DNA of 64,000 bases from Terriglobia bacterium (GCA_020073665.1 JAIQEU010000009.1:1-64000), one strand, 5' to 3'. Shown: positions 52,401 through 61,740, numbered from the stretch's first letter. Notes: generated from the letters alone by a model not told the origin. Translations and numbers: made by a program.

Positions 52401-53012
52401 ATGAAATACGAATTCTTGATCGCTACGTACGAAACCGAACGCCTCAAAGTCGTCAGCGTCTGGAGCGAGTTCGAGGACCAAGACCTTCCCGCGCGCCCAC
52501 ACCCCACCGATCCCCGCGGTCGCAGTGTCCACGAGCACATGGTGCACCAGTGCGTCAGCGAGGATCTGTGGTTCCGCAACATGCTGGGCATCGATGTGGG
52601 GGCGCCGCCGCTGCCGGAGCAGGAAACTCGGCTCGAGTTCATCAAGAGTTACGCCGACCTCAGCGGCAAGCGACTCGCCAGCCTGCGCGAGAAACCGGAT
52701 GCCTGGTGGGAAGAGATGGTGAATTTCTTCGATGCCCGGCGCTCGCGGGCCTGGATCATGACCCGCCGCCTGACGCATACCGCCCATCACCGCGGACAGC
52801 AGATGGCGATTCTCCGTATGCTAGGACGCGATCTGCACAGCAATTACGGTCCCACGGCCGATACCGGCGGCCTGATGCAAAACCACGCGCCTACCATCTA
52901 TGCCTATTCCAACCTGGAATCGCTCATTCGGGCAGAGTCGAGCGGAGGCGCCAAGGCCCCATTGCCGGGGCCGGGCGAGAAGCCGTCCACGGAGCGACCC
53001 GCGCGGGGTTAG
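52401..53012 (+). CDS. DinB-like putative metal-dependent hydrolase
   Basis: The 203-residue protein resembles the DinB/YfiT four-helix bundle family. The three metal-binding His would be HEHMVHQ (helix 2, about residue 48) and RRLTHTAHHRGQQMAILRMLGRD (about 125-147), the last being the typical HxxHHRxQ end motif. Such proteins are often thiol transferases or stress proteins, and function here is unknown. The ATG at 52401 follows a GGGGA; an upstream in-frame ATG at 52362 is less convincing. Its last 4 bases overlap the convergent sucA gene. Confidence 0.75.
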   Translation: MKYEFLIATYETERLKVVSVWSEFEDQDLPARPHPTDPRGRSVHEHMVHQCVSEDLWFRNMLGIDVGAPPLPEQETRLEFIKSYADLSGKRLASLREKPDAWWEEMVNFFDARRSRAWIMTRRLTHTAHHRGQQMAILRMLGRDLHSNYGPTADTGGLMQNHAPTIYAYSNLESLIRAESSGGAKAPLPGPGEKPSTERPARG

Positions 53013-55501
53013 CCCTTTGTCGTAAAGGCCAAAGCCAGCAGGGTGGTCTGCTCCACCTCGTGCGCTTTGGCTGAACCTGTGGCCGGACTGGCACTCGCGG
53101 ACCGTTTCACCGAGAGCACTGAACGCTCCCCCGCGATGCGGTGCAGGCGCGGCGACATGTAAGACAGGCCGCCCATGTTGGCCGGTTCCTCCTGCACCCA
53201 GACAATGTCCCGCGCCGCAGGGTGGGCTTCCATCGCGGCCACCAGTTCTTTCTCGGGGAACGGATAGAGCTGTTCGAGGAATAGAATCGCCGTGGAATCG
53301 TCTTTCCTCTTCTTGCGCTCCATGCGCAATTCGTGGCCGATCTTTCCAGTGCAGATCAAGATTCGCTTGGCATCGCTGACATCTGCATCCGGCAAGACAT
53401 TCCGAAAACGCTGGTGAGTGAAATCCTCAATCGGCGAAGACGCATCCGGATGGCGCAGCATGCTTTTGGGCGTAAACACGATCAGCGGCTTGCGCCACGA
53501 GCGCAATGCCTGCCGCCGCAACAGATGAAAATACTGTGCGGCATTCGACGGCTGGCAGATCTGGAAATTGTCTCTCGCCGCCAGTTGCAGGAATCGTTCA
53601 ATGCGGGCGCTGGAGTGCTCCGGCCCCTGTCCTTCATAACCGTGGGGAAGCAACAACACGACGCCGGACAGCAAACCCCACTTGTCTTCTCCCGCGCTGA
53701 TGAACTGGTCGATCACCGCTTGCGCCACGTTGACGAAGTCACCGAACTGCGCCTCCCAAAGCACCAGTGCCTCGGGATAGTCGCGGCTGTAGCCGTATTC
53801 GAATCCCAGCACTGCCGCTTCCGACAGCGTCGAGTTGTAGATGTCGCAACGGGCCTGGCCTTCGGAAACGTGCTGCAGCGGGACATACTCTTGCTCGTTT
53901 TCGATATCGAGCAACACCGAGTGGCGCTGGTTAAACGTGCCGCGCCGACAGTCCTGGCCGCTTAGGCGTACCGGCACGCCCGCTTTCACCAGGCTGGCGA
54001 ACGCCAGCGCTTCCGCCATGCCGTAGTCTACCGCGCGCTTGCCCACACCCATTTCCGCCCGCTGCTCCAGCAACTTCTTCACCTTGGCGTGGATGTGGAA
54101 GCCTTCGGGATAGGTCGTGAGCCGCTCGCTGATTTCGCGCAACTCCTCGGCGGGCAGGCCGGTATCCACTTCGTAGTCCGGCTTGAATCTACCTCCCTTG
54201 AAGTTGTCCCAATAACTGGGCAGGTCGCGCAGCGTGGGTTTCTTAGTGATGGAGCCGGCTTTTTTCTGGGCCGCTTCGAATTCCGCCCGAATTTCCTTCA
54301 CCCGCTCCTGCACATTTCCCGCCCCGGTGTCGTCGGCGTAAACCTCCCACAGCGGCGGGTGCTCCTTGATCGCCTTGTAGAGCAACGGCTGTGTGATGGT
54401 AGGATCGTCCACCTCACTGTGCCCGTGGCGGCGGTAGCCAATCATGTCCACCACCACGTCACTGCCGAACTGGTAGCGATACTCGGTCGCCATCCGCCCT
54501 ACCCGCACCACCGCGTCCACATCCTCGCCGTTGACGTGGAAGATGGGCACCGATTGTCGCCGCGCCAGTTGGGCTGCAAACCGGGCGGAATGCAATTCAC
54601 GCGGCAGCGTGGTAAAGCCCAGCAAGTTGTTCACAATGACGTGGACCGTGCCACCGACGGTGTAGCCTGCGACGTCGGCGTAGTTCAGAGTTTCGGCAAA
54701 GATGCCCTGCCCGGCAAAGGCGCCATCGCCGTGCACCAGCAGCGGCACGAACTTCGCACGGCCACCATCGCCGGCGCGGTCCTGCTTGGCCTTGGTGCGG
54801 CCCACGGTCACCGGATCCACAGCTTCGAGGTGGCTGGGATTCGACACCAGGTGGATATGAATTTTCGCTCCGCTGCGAGTGACGTATTCACCAGTCGCGC
54901 CCATGTGATACTTCACGTCACCGCCGCCCAGGACGCTGCGTGGATCAACGTCTTCAAATCCGGCGAAAACTTCTTCCGATGCACGCTTGGCGACGTGCAC
55001 AATCACATTCAACCGGCCGCGGTGGCTCATGCCCATCACCAATTCCACCGCGCCCTGTTGCCCGGCTGCGTCCAGGATTTCATCTACCAGCGGCAGCAAC
55101 GCGGTCACTCCTTCCAGAGAAAACCGCTTGGTGCCGAGGTAGCGCTGCTGCAGGACTTGCTCGAACAAGTCGGCCCGGATCAGCTGATCGAGCGCGTGTT
55201 CTTGCGCGACGACTGGTTGCGGACCCTCCATGCGTTCCTGGATCCAGCGGCGCCGCTCGACATCAGCGATATGCATGAACTCGGCGCCGACGGTGCTGCA
55301 GTACACGCCGCGTGCTTGGTGGGCCAAGTCGCCTTGCAACCGCAATTCAGGATGGGGCTGCGGACGCAGGAAGCCGAGGGGGTCGAGGTCGGCCTCCAGG
55401 TATCCCCAGCGGCGGAACGCGTCGAATACGCGCTCACGCTCGCTGGCTGGTGAGGGTATCGCGTCACCGGCAGTTGATACAGTCTTTGGTCGAGTCGCCA
55501 T
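53009..55501 (-). CDS. sucA: 2-oxoglutarate dehydrogenase E1 component, N-terminally short
   Basis: The 830-residue protein decarboxylates 2-oxoglutarate with thiamine diphosphate in the OGDH complex. Seen: GAEFMHIADVERRRWIQERME, VELVMGMSHRGRLNVIVHVAKR, GDVKYHMGATGEYVTRSGAKIHIHLVSNPSHLEAVDPVTVG, VPLLVHGDGAFAGQGIFAETLN (ThDP-Mg), MIGYRRHGHSEVDDPTITQPLLY and the transketolase-like C-terminal half (LSGQDCRRGTFNQRHSVLLD). E. coli SucA has 933 residues; here the about 85-residue N-terminal segment is missing, and an in-frame TAG lies four codons before the ATG, so the truncation is real. AGGAG lies upstream. E2 and E3 genes are not adjacent. Confidence 0.94.
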   Translation of the reverse strand: MATRPKTVSTAGDAIPSPASERERVFDAFRRWGYLEADLDPLGFLRPQPHPELRLQGDLAHQARGVYCSTVGAEFMHIADVERRRWIQERMEGPQPVVAQEHALDQLIRADLFEQVLQQRYLGTKRFSLEGVTALLPLVDEILDAAGQQGAVELVMGMSHRGRLNVIVHVAKRASEEVFAGFEDVDPRSVLGGGDVKYHMGATGEYVTRSGAKIHIHLVSNPSHLEAVDPVTVGRTKAKQDRAGDGGRAKFVPLLVHGDGAFAGQGIFAETLNYADVAGYTVGGTVHVIVNNLLGFTTLPRELHSARFAAQLARRQSVPIFHVNGEDVDAVVRVGRMATEYRYQFGSDVVVDMIGYRRHGHSEVDDPTITQPLLYKAIKEHPPLWEVYADDTGAGNVQERVKEIRAEFEAAQKKAGSITKKPTLRDLPSYWDNFKGGRFKPDYEVDTGLPAEELREISERLTTYPEGFHIHAKVKKLLEQRAEMGVGKRAVDYGMAEALAFASLVKAGVPVRLSGQDCRRGTFNQRHSVLLDIENEQEYVPLQHVSEGQARCDIYNSTLSEAAVLGFEYGYSRDYPEALVLWEAQFGDFVNVAQAVIDQFISAGEDKWGLLSGVVLLLPHGYEGQGPEHSSARIERFLQLAARDNFQICQPSNAAQYFHLLRRQALRSWRKPLIVFTPKSMLRHPDASSPIEDFTHQRFRNVLPDADVSDAKRILICTGKIGHELRMERKKRKDDSTAILFLEQLYPFPEKELVAAMEAHPAARDIVWVQEEPANMGGLSYMSPRLHRIAGERSVLSVKRSASASPATGSAKAHEVEQTTLLALAFTTKG

Positions 55502-55621
55502 ATCAGTCCGCTCCTAGGATAAAGGATGGGGGCCGAAGTAGGCGATTCGCGGGCCGCATTTTCATTTGCCAATCGCCGCCCGACAATCGAGAATCTTGTA
55601 CATCTCAAACTGGAGACCGGA

Positions 55622-56449
55622 ATGTCTCTGCGTGCTGCGAATACTGCCCGGCCAGGGAAACCAGAGCTTTTAGGAATTCCTTTCGACGCCAACTCATCTT
55701 TCTTGCGCGGCGCCGCAGGTGCGCCGCCACTTATTCGCGAGGCCTTCCGCTGCGACGCGTCCAATCTCTGGACTGAAACCGGGGTTGATCTGGGAGAGGA
55801 ATCTGCGTTTGCGGATGCTGGCGACCTGGATCTTTCCTCTGGCGACGCCTTCGCGGCCATCGAGCGTGGGGTCGGTAACCTGCTGGACGCCGGGCATCGG
55901 CCGCTCTGCCTGGGCGGCGACCATTCGATTACTTATCCTATCCTGCGAGCCGTCGGCAGAAACTACAAAGACCTCACCATCGTTCACTTCGATGCGCATC
56001 CCGATCTCTACGACGAATTGCAGGGCAACCGTCTTTCTCACGCTTGTCCCTTCGCAAGGATCATGGAGGAACGCCTGGCCAAGCGTCTCGTCCAGATCGG
56101 CATCCGCACCATGAATGGGCACCAGCGGGAGCAGGCCGATCGTTTTGGGGTGGAAGTCGTGACTATGCAAGACCTGCCGGCCCTCGACGAACTGAAACAA
56201 TTGCAGGGGCCCATCTACATCACCTTCGACATGGACGTTCTCGATCCTGCGTTCGCCCCGGGAATCTCACATCGCGAACCGGGAGGCATGTCGGTGCGGG
56301 AGGTGATTGCGCATCTCCATGCCATCAGCGGCCGGATCATTGCGGCCGATCTGGTCGAGTACAACCCACAGCAGGATGTTTCGCAACTTACTGCCATGGT
56401 CGCAGGGAAAATCCTGAAGGAAGTTCTGGGCAAAATGATTGCCGGCTAA
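55622..56449 (+). CDS. Agmatinase/arginase-family ureohydrolase
   Basis: The 275-residue protein has the binuclear manganese site of ureohydrolases: LCLGGDHSIT, TIVHFDAHPDLYDE and ITFDMDVLDPAFAPGISHREPGGMSVREVI. These match agmatinase (SpeB) and related enzymes better than classical arginase. It would split urea or a guanidino group from agmatine or a similar compound. GGAGA lies 5 bases before the chosen ATG; the frame runs 32 codons further upstream. It diverges from sucA by 120 bases. The true guanidino substrate cannot be fixed from the motifs. Confidence 0.85.
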   Translation: MSLRAANTARPGKPELLGIPFDANSSFLRGAAGAPPLIREAFRCDASNLWTETGVDLGEESAFADAGDLDLSSGDAFAAIERGVGNLLDAGHRPLCLGGDHSITYPILRAVGRNYKDLTIVHFDAHPDLYDELQGNRLSHACPFARIMEERLAKRLVQIGIRTMNGHQREQADRFGVEVVTMQDLPALDELKQLQGPIYITFDMDVLDPAFAPGISHREPGGMSVREVIAHLHAISGRIIAADLVEYNPQQDVSQLTAMVAGKILKEVLGKMIAG

Positions 56450-56487
56450 ACTGCACCACTGGCTTTGATCTAAAGAGATGGTGATCT

Positions 56488-56880
56488 ATGAATTCCACTG
56501 ACAACGGCGTGGTCCACGACCCGAGCCCAAGCTCCGTTCCGGAAACCTTGCAGAAACTTGAGGCTGTCCTCGCGGCCCGCGGCCTGACCGTCTTTGCCCG
56601 GGTAGGCCACAGCGGTGAAGCCGAAAAAATTGGGCTCAACATGCGTCCCACACAGCTATTGATTTTCGGTAGTCCAAAAGCCGGGACACCGCTCATGGTT
56701 GCCGCGCCCAGCCTCGCGATTGACCTGCCGCTGAAAGTGCTGGCCTGGGAAGATGAGCAAGGCAAAGTCTGGCTCTCCTACAACAGTCCCGAATACCTCA
56801 AGCAGCGACACCAGGTGCCTGAAAGCCTGATCAAGAACATCGCGGGAGTTGGTGCGCTGGTGCAAAAGGCGGTAGAGTAA
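56488..56880 (+). CDS. DUF302-domain protein
   Basis: The 130-residue protein carries a DUF302 fold: VPETLQKLEAVLAARGLTVFARVGHSGEAEKIGLNMRPTQLLIFGSPKAGTPLMVAAPSLAIDLPLKVLAWEDEQGKVWLSYN. These small alpha/beta proteins occur widely, alone or fused, and their function is unknown. No signal peptide is present. It lies 38 bases after the agmatinase-family gene in the same direction and 19 bases before a DUF202 gene. Confidence 0.85.
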   Translation: MNSTDNGVVHDPSPSSVPETLQKLEAVLAARGLTVFARVGHSGEAEKIGLNMRPTQLLIFGSPKAGTPLMVAAPSLAIDLPLKVLAWEDEQGKVWLSYNSPEYLKQRHQVPESLIKNIAGVGALVQKAVE

Positions 56881-56899
56881 TCGGTCGCAAAAACGCTGA

Positions 56900-57286
56900 A
56901 TGCCAGACCAACAATACCCCGCTCGGGCCCGCGATCACCTGGCCAATGAACGCACGTTCCTGGCTTGGGTGCGCACAGGTGTGGCGGTGGTCGTTTTCGG
57001 ATTTGCCATCGGGCGTTTCGCGGTCGCCATACGCGAACTGTTCCAGTTGCAGGGTCACGCCCCCCGAACCGCGGGCTTGTCGGTATGGTTTGGAATCGTG
57101 GCCATTGTTACCGGAGTCATACTGGTATTCGCCGGCTTGAACCGCTACCGGAGGACACGGGCTCAACTGGATTCAGGTTCGTTTGAGCCGGCCGGTTTCG
57201 TGATTGACCTGGTGGCCATCTTCACCGTGGTATTCGGCCTCGCACTGGCCGGATATCTGTTTTATATCCAGCGGAGCTTGCGGTAG
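56900..57286 (+). CDS. DUF202 membrane protein (YidH family)
   Basis: The 128-residue protein has the family signature RDHLANERTFLAWVRTGVAVVVFGFAIGRFAV (about 9-40), then two more membrane helices (SVWFGIVAIVTGVILVFAGL and FVIDLVAIFTVVFGLALAGYLFYI). DUF202 proteins such as E. coli YidH are small inner-membrane proteins of unknown role. It starts 19 bases after the DUF302 gene and ends 5 bases before rpiA, so the three are probably one transcript. Confidence 0.88.
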   Translation: MPDQQYPARARDHLANERTFLAWVRTGVAVVVFGFAIGRFAVAIRELFQLQGHAPRTAGLSVWFGIVAIVTGVILVFAGLNRYRRTRAQLDSGSFEPAGFVIDLVAIFTVVFGLALAGYLFYIQRSLR

Positions 57287-57291
57287 TCCCC

Positions 57292-57981
57292 ATGCCCAAC
57301 GATCAGGAAAAGGAAGCCGCCGCCCGCGCCAGCTTGCGCTTCGTCCGGGACGGCGACATTGTGGGCCTGGGCTCAGGCTCGACCGCTGCCTGCGCCATTC
57401 GGTTGCTGGGCGACAAGGTTAAAGCGGGACTCAGGATTCGCGGCATCGCGACCTCGGTGCGCTCTCAGGAACTGGCCGCTAGCTTGGGAATCCCAATAAT
57501 AACCTTCGATGAGTGTCAGCAGTTAGACGTGGCCATTGACGGCGCCGATGAAATCGATCCCCAACTCTGCCTGATTAAAGGCGGAGGCGGCGCCCTGTTG
57601 CGGGAAAAGGTTGTGGCTTCGGCGGCCCGGCAATTTGTAGTGATCGCGGATTCCAGCAAGCAGGTCTCGCTGCTGGGAAAGTTCCCGCTGCCGGTCGAAG
57701 TCATCCCCTTCGCGCAGATACTGGTCGCAAGAAGGATTACCGCCCTAGGGGCAGCCGTCAACCTCCGCAAATCTCCCCAAGGCAATCCCTACACCACCGA
57801 CGAGGGCCATCACATCCTGGACTGCACCTTCGGCCAGATTCCTGATCCCGCCGCGCTCGCGCGCGTGCTGAGCGATATGCCGGGCGTGGTGGAGCACGGG
57901 CTTTTCATCGGGATGGCGAACGTGGTGCTGATAGGAAAGGGAGACAAGGTACTGGAGCTCAGCCCGACGACTAAGACCTAA
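57292..57981 (+). CDS. rpiA: Ribose-5-phosphate isomerase A
   Basis: The 229-residue protein has the RpiA active site: GDIVGLGSGSTAACAIRLLGDK (phosphate loop), VAIDGADEIDPQLCLIKGGGGALLREKVVASAARQFVVIADSSK (catalytic Asp/Glu pair and Lys) and YTTDEGHHILDCTFGQI. Length is normal (220-230). Unrelated in fold to RpiB encoded at 22657-23106. It ends a short plus-strand run with the DUF302 and DUF202 genes. Confidence 0.95.
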   Translation: MPNDQEKEAAARASLRFVRDGDIVGLGSGSTAACAIRLLGDKVKAGLRIRGIATSVRSQELAASLGIPIITFDECQQLDVAIDGADEIDPQLCLIKGGGGALLREKVVASAARQFVVIADSSKQVSLLGKFPLPVEVIPFAQILVARRITALGAAVNLRKSPQGNPYTTDEGHHILDCTFGQIPDPAALARVLSDMPGVVEHGLFIGMANVVLIGKGDKVLELSPTTKT

Positions 57982-58010
57982 CGGGCCGCCCCAGTACCTT
58001 GCTTCTGCGA

Positions 58011-59234
58011 TCAGTGAATCGGGGGTGGAAGATTCGCGTCCAGAGTGAATACCACGCCATCCGGCACACCCTGCGACACCGTACCGCCGCCAAACGTTGC
58101 TCCGACGAGGCTCCCGTCCGCTGCCTGGATTAGTTCCGACTGCGGGAACGCGCCGTTCGTGCCACTGAAAGAGATGGTCTGCAGCACGCTGCCATCATTC
58201 GCAGAAACCTGCACAATAGTGCCGTCGTTGCTCTGCCCGCCATTCCCCTGAGTGCTCCAGAAGTTCCCGTCGCTGGCCAACAATAACCGGCTTCCGTTAA
58301 GGCTGTTAGAGAGTGTTATGTCGGGAAACGTTTGGAAGTTGCTGCCGTCGAGTCCGACCTCAAACAAGGCCTGAATGCTGCGGAACGCCGGAGTGGTCAA
58401 GCCAAAAAGATTACCGTTTGTGCCCTGGGTAAGAGGAGTGAGCGGAATGGAAAGCTGTTCGATGTGGGTGACGATGGAGAACCTGCCCGCCGGAGTAACC
58501 TTGTAGACGTTGCCGTCGGTGTTAAATCCTTCGTCACTGCCGTAGAAGTTTCCATCGGACGCCTGGATGAAACGGGTGGGCTGGAAGCCTTCGGTGGGCC
58601 CTCCCAGGGAATGAATCACCCTGAACGAGCCAGTGGCCACCGTGACCTTAAAGATCGTGCCGCATCCGTTGCTAAGCGGGCAACCGCTGTTGCTTCCTCC
58701 TGTAGCGGTGACGCCATAGATGTTGCCATCGGTGGCGGCGGTCACACCCACAGGATTGGAGCCGTCGGCGCACCCCGCCGCCGAGCAGAACGTGTGCAGA
58801 ACCCTGAATCCAGCGCCGTTCTTGGCGATACGAAACAGGACGCCAGCACTGTGCGTGCCCCCGAAAACGGTGGTGCCGTATAGGTTCCCGTCCGCGCCTT
58901 CGACCATTTCGCCCGGCTGGGTTCCTCCCGGGAAGTTCTTGTTTACGCCCGGACGAAATGTGTGCAGCAGTGTGAATTGCCCGCCGGGAGTGATCTTGAA
59001 CAGTGATCCGCCCTGGGGGTTCGAAGTGCCGACTGAACTGGCTAAAGACAAGCCGTAGAAATTGCCGTCGGAAGCCTGGATGACTCTGTCAGGATTGCCG
59101 CCGTTGGGGCAGCTCTTGAGCTGACCGCTTCCTTGGCAGGAAAACGCGAATAACTGCACGGGCACAGGGGTTTGGCCAAAAGCCTGTGCGAAAACGAACA
59201 GTGTGAGCAAGAGTGGGAGAACCAGATATTTCAT
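58011..59234 (-). CDS. Secreted GloVer-type tandem-repeat protein
   Basis: The 407-residue protein has a signal peptide (YLVLPLLLTLFVFAQAFGQ) and then repeats of about 50-60 residues with the pattern G-x-LY/FG-x(1-4)-G-G... LFKIT...FTLLHTF, for example DGNLYGTTVFGGTHSAGVLFRIAKNGAGFRVLHTF and DGNIYGVTATGGSNSGCPLSNGCGTIFKVTVATGSFRVIHSL. This is the GloVer (Gloeobacter-Verrucomicrobia) repeat, expected to form a beta-propeller-like structure on the cell surface or outside. Six or so repeats are present. GAGGAG lies 7 bases before the ATG at 59234. Function is unknown; such genes are common in Acidobacteria. Confidence 0.88.
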   Translation of the reverse strand: MKYLVLPLLLTLFVFAQAFGQTPVPVQLFAFSCQGSGQLKSCPNGGNPDRVIQASDGNFYGLSLASSVGTSNPQGGSLFKITPGGQFTLLHTFRPGVNKNFPGGTQPGEMVEGADGNLYGTTVFGGTHSAGVLFRIAKNGAGFRVLHTFCSAAGCADGSNPVGVTAATDGNIYGVTATGGSNSGCPLSNGCGTIFKVTVATGSFRVIHSLGGPTEGFQPTRFIQASDGNFYGSDEGFNTDGNVYKVTPAGRFSIVTHIEQLSIPLTPLTQGTNGNLFGLTTPAFRSIQALFEVGLDGSNFQTFPDITLSNSLNGSRLLLASDGNFWSTQGNGGQSNDGTIVQVSANDGSVLQTISFSGTNGAFPQSELIQAADGSLVGATFGGGTVSQGVPDGVVFTLDANLPPPIH

Positions 59235-59407
59235 GCCATCGCTCCTCATTGGTAAACGTCGTGGATATGAGGAAGGCTTGTATAGGGATGGCGCGAAGGG
59301 TATGTCGCGAAAATGTAAAAACTTTGCAAAAAACTTCGGGCATGCGATCGCATCTGATCAGGATTGATCGAGCCGACGAGGGTTCTCCGGCCCGAACACC
59401 CGCGGAC

Positions 59408-60676
59408 TTAACTGACAATCTCTGCAAGCGCCGCCAGCAATCGATCCACCTCTTCCGCCGTGTTGTAGTGCGCCAAGCCAATGCGCAGGAACCCACCGTC
59501 CTTTTCCACATCAAGGCGCTCGGTTAGGTTCAGCGCGTAATAGTTCCCGTCCCAGGTGAAAAAGCCGCGCTCTCCCAGCTTGGTGGCAAGTTCCAGCGGC
59601 GTGTGTCCCTGGATGCGCACCGCCACCGTCGGACAACGTTGCTCGAAGCGTGCAGCGTCGCGAATGCCGTAGAGCGTCAGCCCGGTAATTTTCAGCAACC
59701 CACTCACCAGGCGCTCGCACAGTCCACGCTCGTAGGACTGGATCGCTGAGTAGGCGGCCAGCACGGCGGCCCGCCTGGTGCCCGCTGCCGGGTCCACGCG
59801 CCGCCCGAGATCGGCCAGATACTCCACGCACGCCGTAATTCCGGCAATGCATTCGTGGTTGAGTGTGCCCCATTCCCAGCGATTGGGAATTGCGTTCGTG
59901 TTCGCTCGTACTTTGTAGGGCTGCAGCCGCTTCAGGTGCTCGCGCTTGCCGTAGAGCACGCCCATGTGCGGCCCGAAGAACTTGTAGGTGGAGCAAACCA
60001 GGAAATCGCAATCCAGCGCGCGGACATCAATCGGCCCGTGGGGCGCATAGTGGACAGCGTCGATGTATGCCATCGCCCCGGACGCGTGGGCAATGCGCAC
60101 GATTTCTTTCACTGGATTAACAGTGCCGACTGCATTTGACGCGTATCCCGCCGCCACCAGCCGGGTATGGCCGGTCACTTTGCGGGCCATGTCAGCCATG
60201 TTGAGGGTGCAATCGGCCTCATTCACGTCCACGAACCGCACCGTGGCGCCGGTCTCCTGCAGCGCGCGCCAGGGCGAAACGTTGGCGTCGTGATCGAGTT
60301 GGGTCAGGACGATCTCATTGCCCGGCCCTAATTCGCGCCCGATAGCCCGGCTCATGGCGAAGGTCAACGTGGTCATGTTGGGGCCAAAGACGATTTCATC
60401 CGCGTCACAGCCCAGCAGGTCGGCCATGGCCGCGCGGGCTTCGTCGAGCACTGCGTTCGTCCGGTAACTGGTGGCATAGGCGCCATTGGTATTGGCGTTG
60501 GAGTGCTTCAGGTAATCGCTGATCGCTGAAATCACTCGCTGCGGGACCTGGGTGCCGCCGGGACCGTCCAGAAATACCACGGGATACCCGTTGACTGTCT
60601 CCGCCAGAGAAGGGAATTGGGAACGGATCCAGGTGAGATCCAGTGTCGTAGTCACAGCACTTTGCGTAGTCAGCAT
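59408..60676 (-). CDS. Cysteine desulfurase-like class V aminotransferase
   Basis: The 422-residue protein is a fold-I PLP enzyme of the SufS/class V group. Seen: VVFLDGPGGTQVPQRVISAISDYL (cofactor entry), ANTNGAYATSYRTNAVLDEARAAMADLLGCDADEIVFGPNMTTLTFAMSRA, IDAVHYAPHGPIDVRALDCDFLVCSTYKFFGPHMGVLYG with the PLP Lys in STYKFFG, and RIGLAHYNTAEEVDRLLAAL. The LDGPGGTQVP opening is that of the cysteine desulfurase-like subgroup, not of housekeeping IscS/SufS. No scaffold or SUF genes lie nearby. It follows homoserine dehydrogenase by 50 bases on the same strand. Confidence 0.85.
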   Translation of the reverse strand: MLTTQSAVTTTLDLTWIRSQFPSLAETVNGYPVVFLDGPGGTQVPQRVISAISDYLKHSNANTNGAYATSYRTNAVLDEARAAMADLLGCDADEIVFGPNMTTLTFAMSRAIGRELGPGNEIVLTQLDHDANVSPWRALQETGATVRFVDVNEADCTLNMADMARKVTGHTRLVAAGYASNAVGTVNPVKEIVRIAHASGAMAYIDAVHYAPHGPIDVRALDCDFLVCSTYKFFGPHMGVLYGKREHLKRLQPYKVRANTNAIPNRWEWGTLNHECIAGITACVEYLADLGRRVDPAAGTRRAAVLAAYSAIQSYERGLCERLVSGLLKITGLTLYGIRDAARFEQRCPTVAVRIQGHTPLELATKLGERGFFTWDGNYYALNLTERLDVEKDGGFLRIGLAHYNTAEEVDRLLAALAEIVS

Positions 60677-60726
60677 AAGAGTCCTTGTCCGCTTTCCAGT
60701 GTTTCCTTATTAGGGGCCAGCTTGCT

Positions 60727-61740
60727 TCAGCCCGTCACTGCCCTGACAAAATCAGCCAGCATGCCGTAGGCGGTTGCGTCCACTCCCGGATGGTTCTCGG
60801 TAATCGCCAGCCCGGGAAAAATGTCCGTCTCAAAATACACGATGGACGAGGTTCCCGCGACCCACGCCATGGGGTCGCTCAACGGCACGTGCTCCGGGCG
60901 GACGCTAGCCTTCACTGTATTCCCATCGCGGCGGGCGCGGCACACCAATTTGTAGGGCCTGCCTTCGGCGCGAGCGGCACGCACCTTTTCGCCCGTCAGG
61001 CCGCCGATTCCTTGGCGTTGGATGTCGGTGAGCGCAATTCGCGTTTCCATCAGCACCGTGACCAGCGCAGCCACCTTCACTGCCGCATCCCAACCCTCAA
61101 TATCGTGACTGGCATCGGTTTCCGCGACGCCGATCTCCTGGGCCTTCTGCAGTGCCTGCTCGAACGTGAGCCCTTCCTCCATACCGCTGAGAATCACGTT
61201 GGTGGTGGAGTTAAGAATCCCATGAAAGCCGCGCAGCTGGATCGCCGGCAGACTGTCCCGGAACATCGAGAAGATCGGTACTCCGTCCATCACCGTGGAT
61301 TCGAACAGGAACCGTTTGCCCTTAGCTGCAGCCAGCGCGCGCAATTCCTCGTAGGCATGAACGATGGGGCCTTTATTGGCGGTGATGGCATGCGCTCCCA
61401 CCTCGAGGGCAGCGCGGATGTGATCGATGGCTGGCTGGCCGGTCGCGGGATTTAGAGACGTGGCCTCAAACAGCACGTCGCACCGCGCGGCTCGCAGCCA
61501 CTCGCCGGTATTGCGAGGCGCAGGCACTCCCGCCCGGGCAGCGGCCGATGGCTCACCTACCCAGTCAGAAACGTTCAGTCCTTCGGGATCCGCAATCCAA
61601 CCCAGCCTTCGCGTAGCCACGCCGGTCACGCGCCAGGCGATGCCTTTTGCCGCGAGCTCTGGTTGCTTGTCACGGAGCAGGCGAACCAAGGTCCGGTTCA
61701 CATTACCGAATCCGAGCAGGCACAGGTTGTAGGTCTGAAT
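60727..61740 (-). CDS. Homoserine dehydrogenase, probable ATT start
   Basis: The protein (337 residues from the ATT) reduces aspartate semialdehyde to homoserine. HITANKGPIVHAYEELRALAAAKGKRFLFESTVMDGVPIFSM, LNSTTNVILSGMEEGLTFEQALQKAQEIGVAETDASHDIEGWDAAVKVAALV are typical of the short archaeal-type enzyme. The first standard start, GTG at 61701, lies inside the NAD(P)-binding GxGxV motif (LLGFGNVNRTLV). In-frame sequence upstream to the TAG at 61772-61774 has no ATG, GTG or TTG. An ATT at 61740-61738 gives IQTYNLCLLGFGNV and has AGGAG 5 bases before it, so it is the likely start. Confidence 0.85.
   Translation of the reverse strand: MQTYNLCLLGFGNVNRTLVRLLRDKQPELAAKGIAWRVTGVATRRLGWIADPEGLNVSDWVGEPSAAARAGVPAPRNTGEWLRAARCDVLFEATSLNPATGQPAIDHIRAALEVGAHAITANKGPIVHAYEELRALAAAKGKRFLFESTVMDGVPIFSMFRDSLPAIQLRGFHGILNSTTNVILSGMEEGLTFEQALQKAQEIGVAETDASHDIEGWDAAVKVAALVTVLMETRIALTDIQRQGIGGLTGEKVRAARAEGRPYKLVCRARRDGNTVKASVRPEHVPLSDPMAWVAGTSSIVYFETDIFPGLAITENHPGVDATAYGMLADFVRAVTG

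Noticed and set aside
54089-55453. 454-codon plus-strand frame opposite sucA
   Set aside because: It mirrors the sucA reading frame and shows no family motif.
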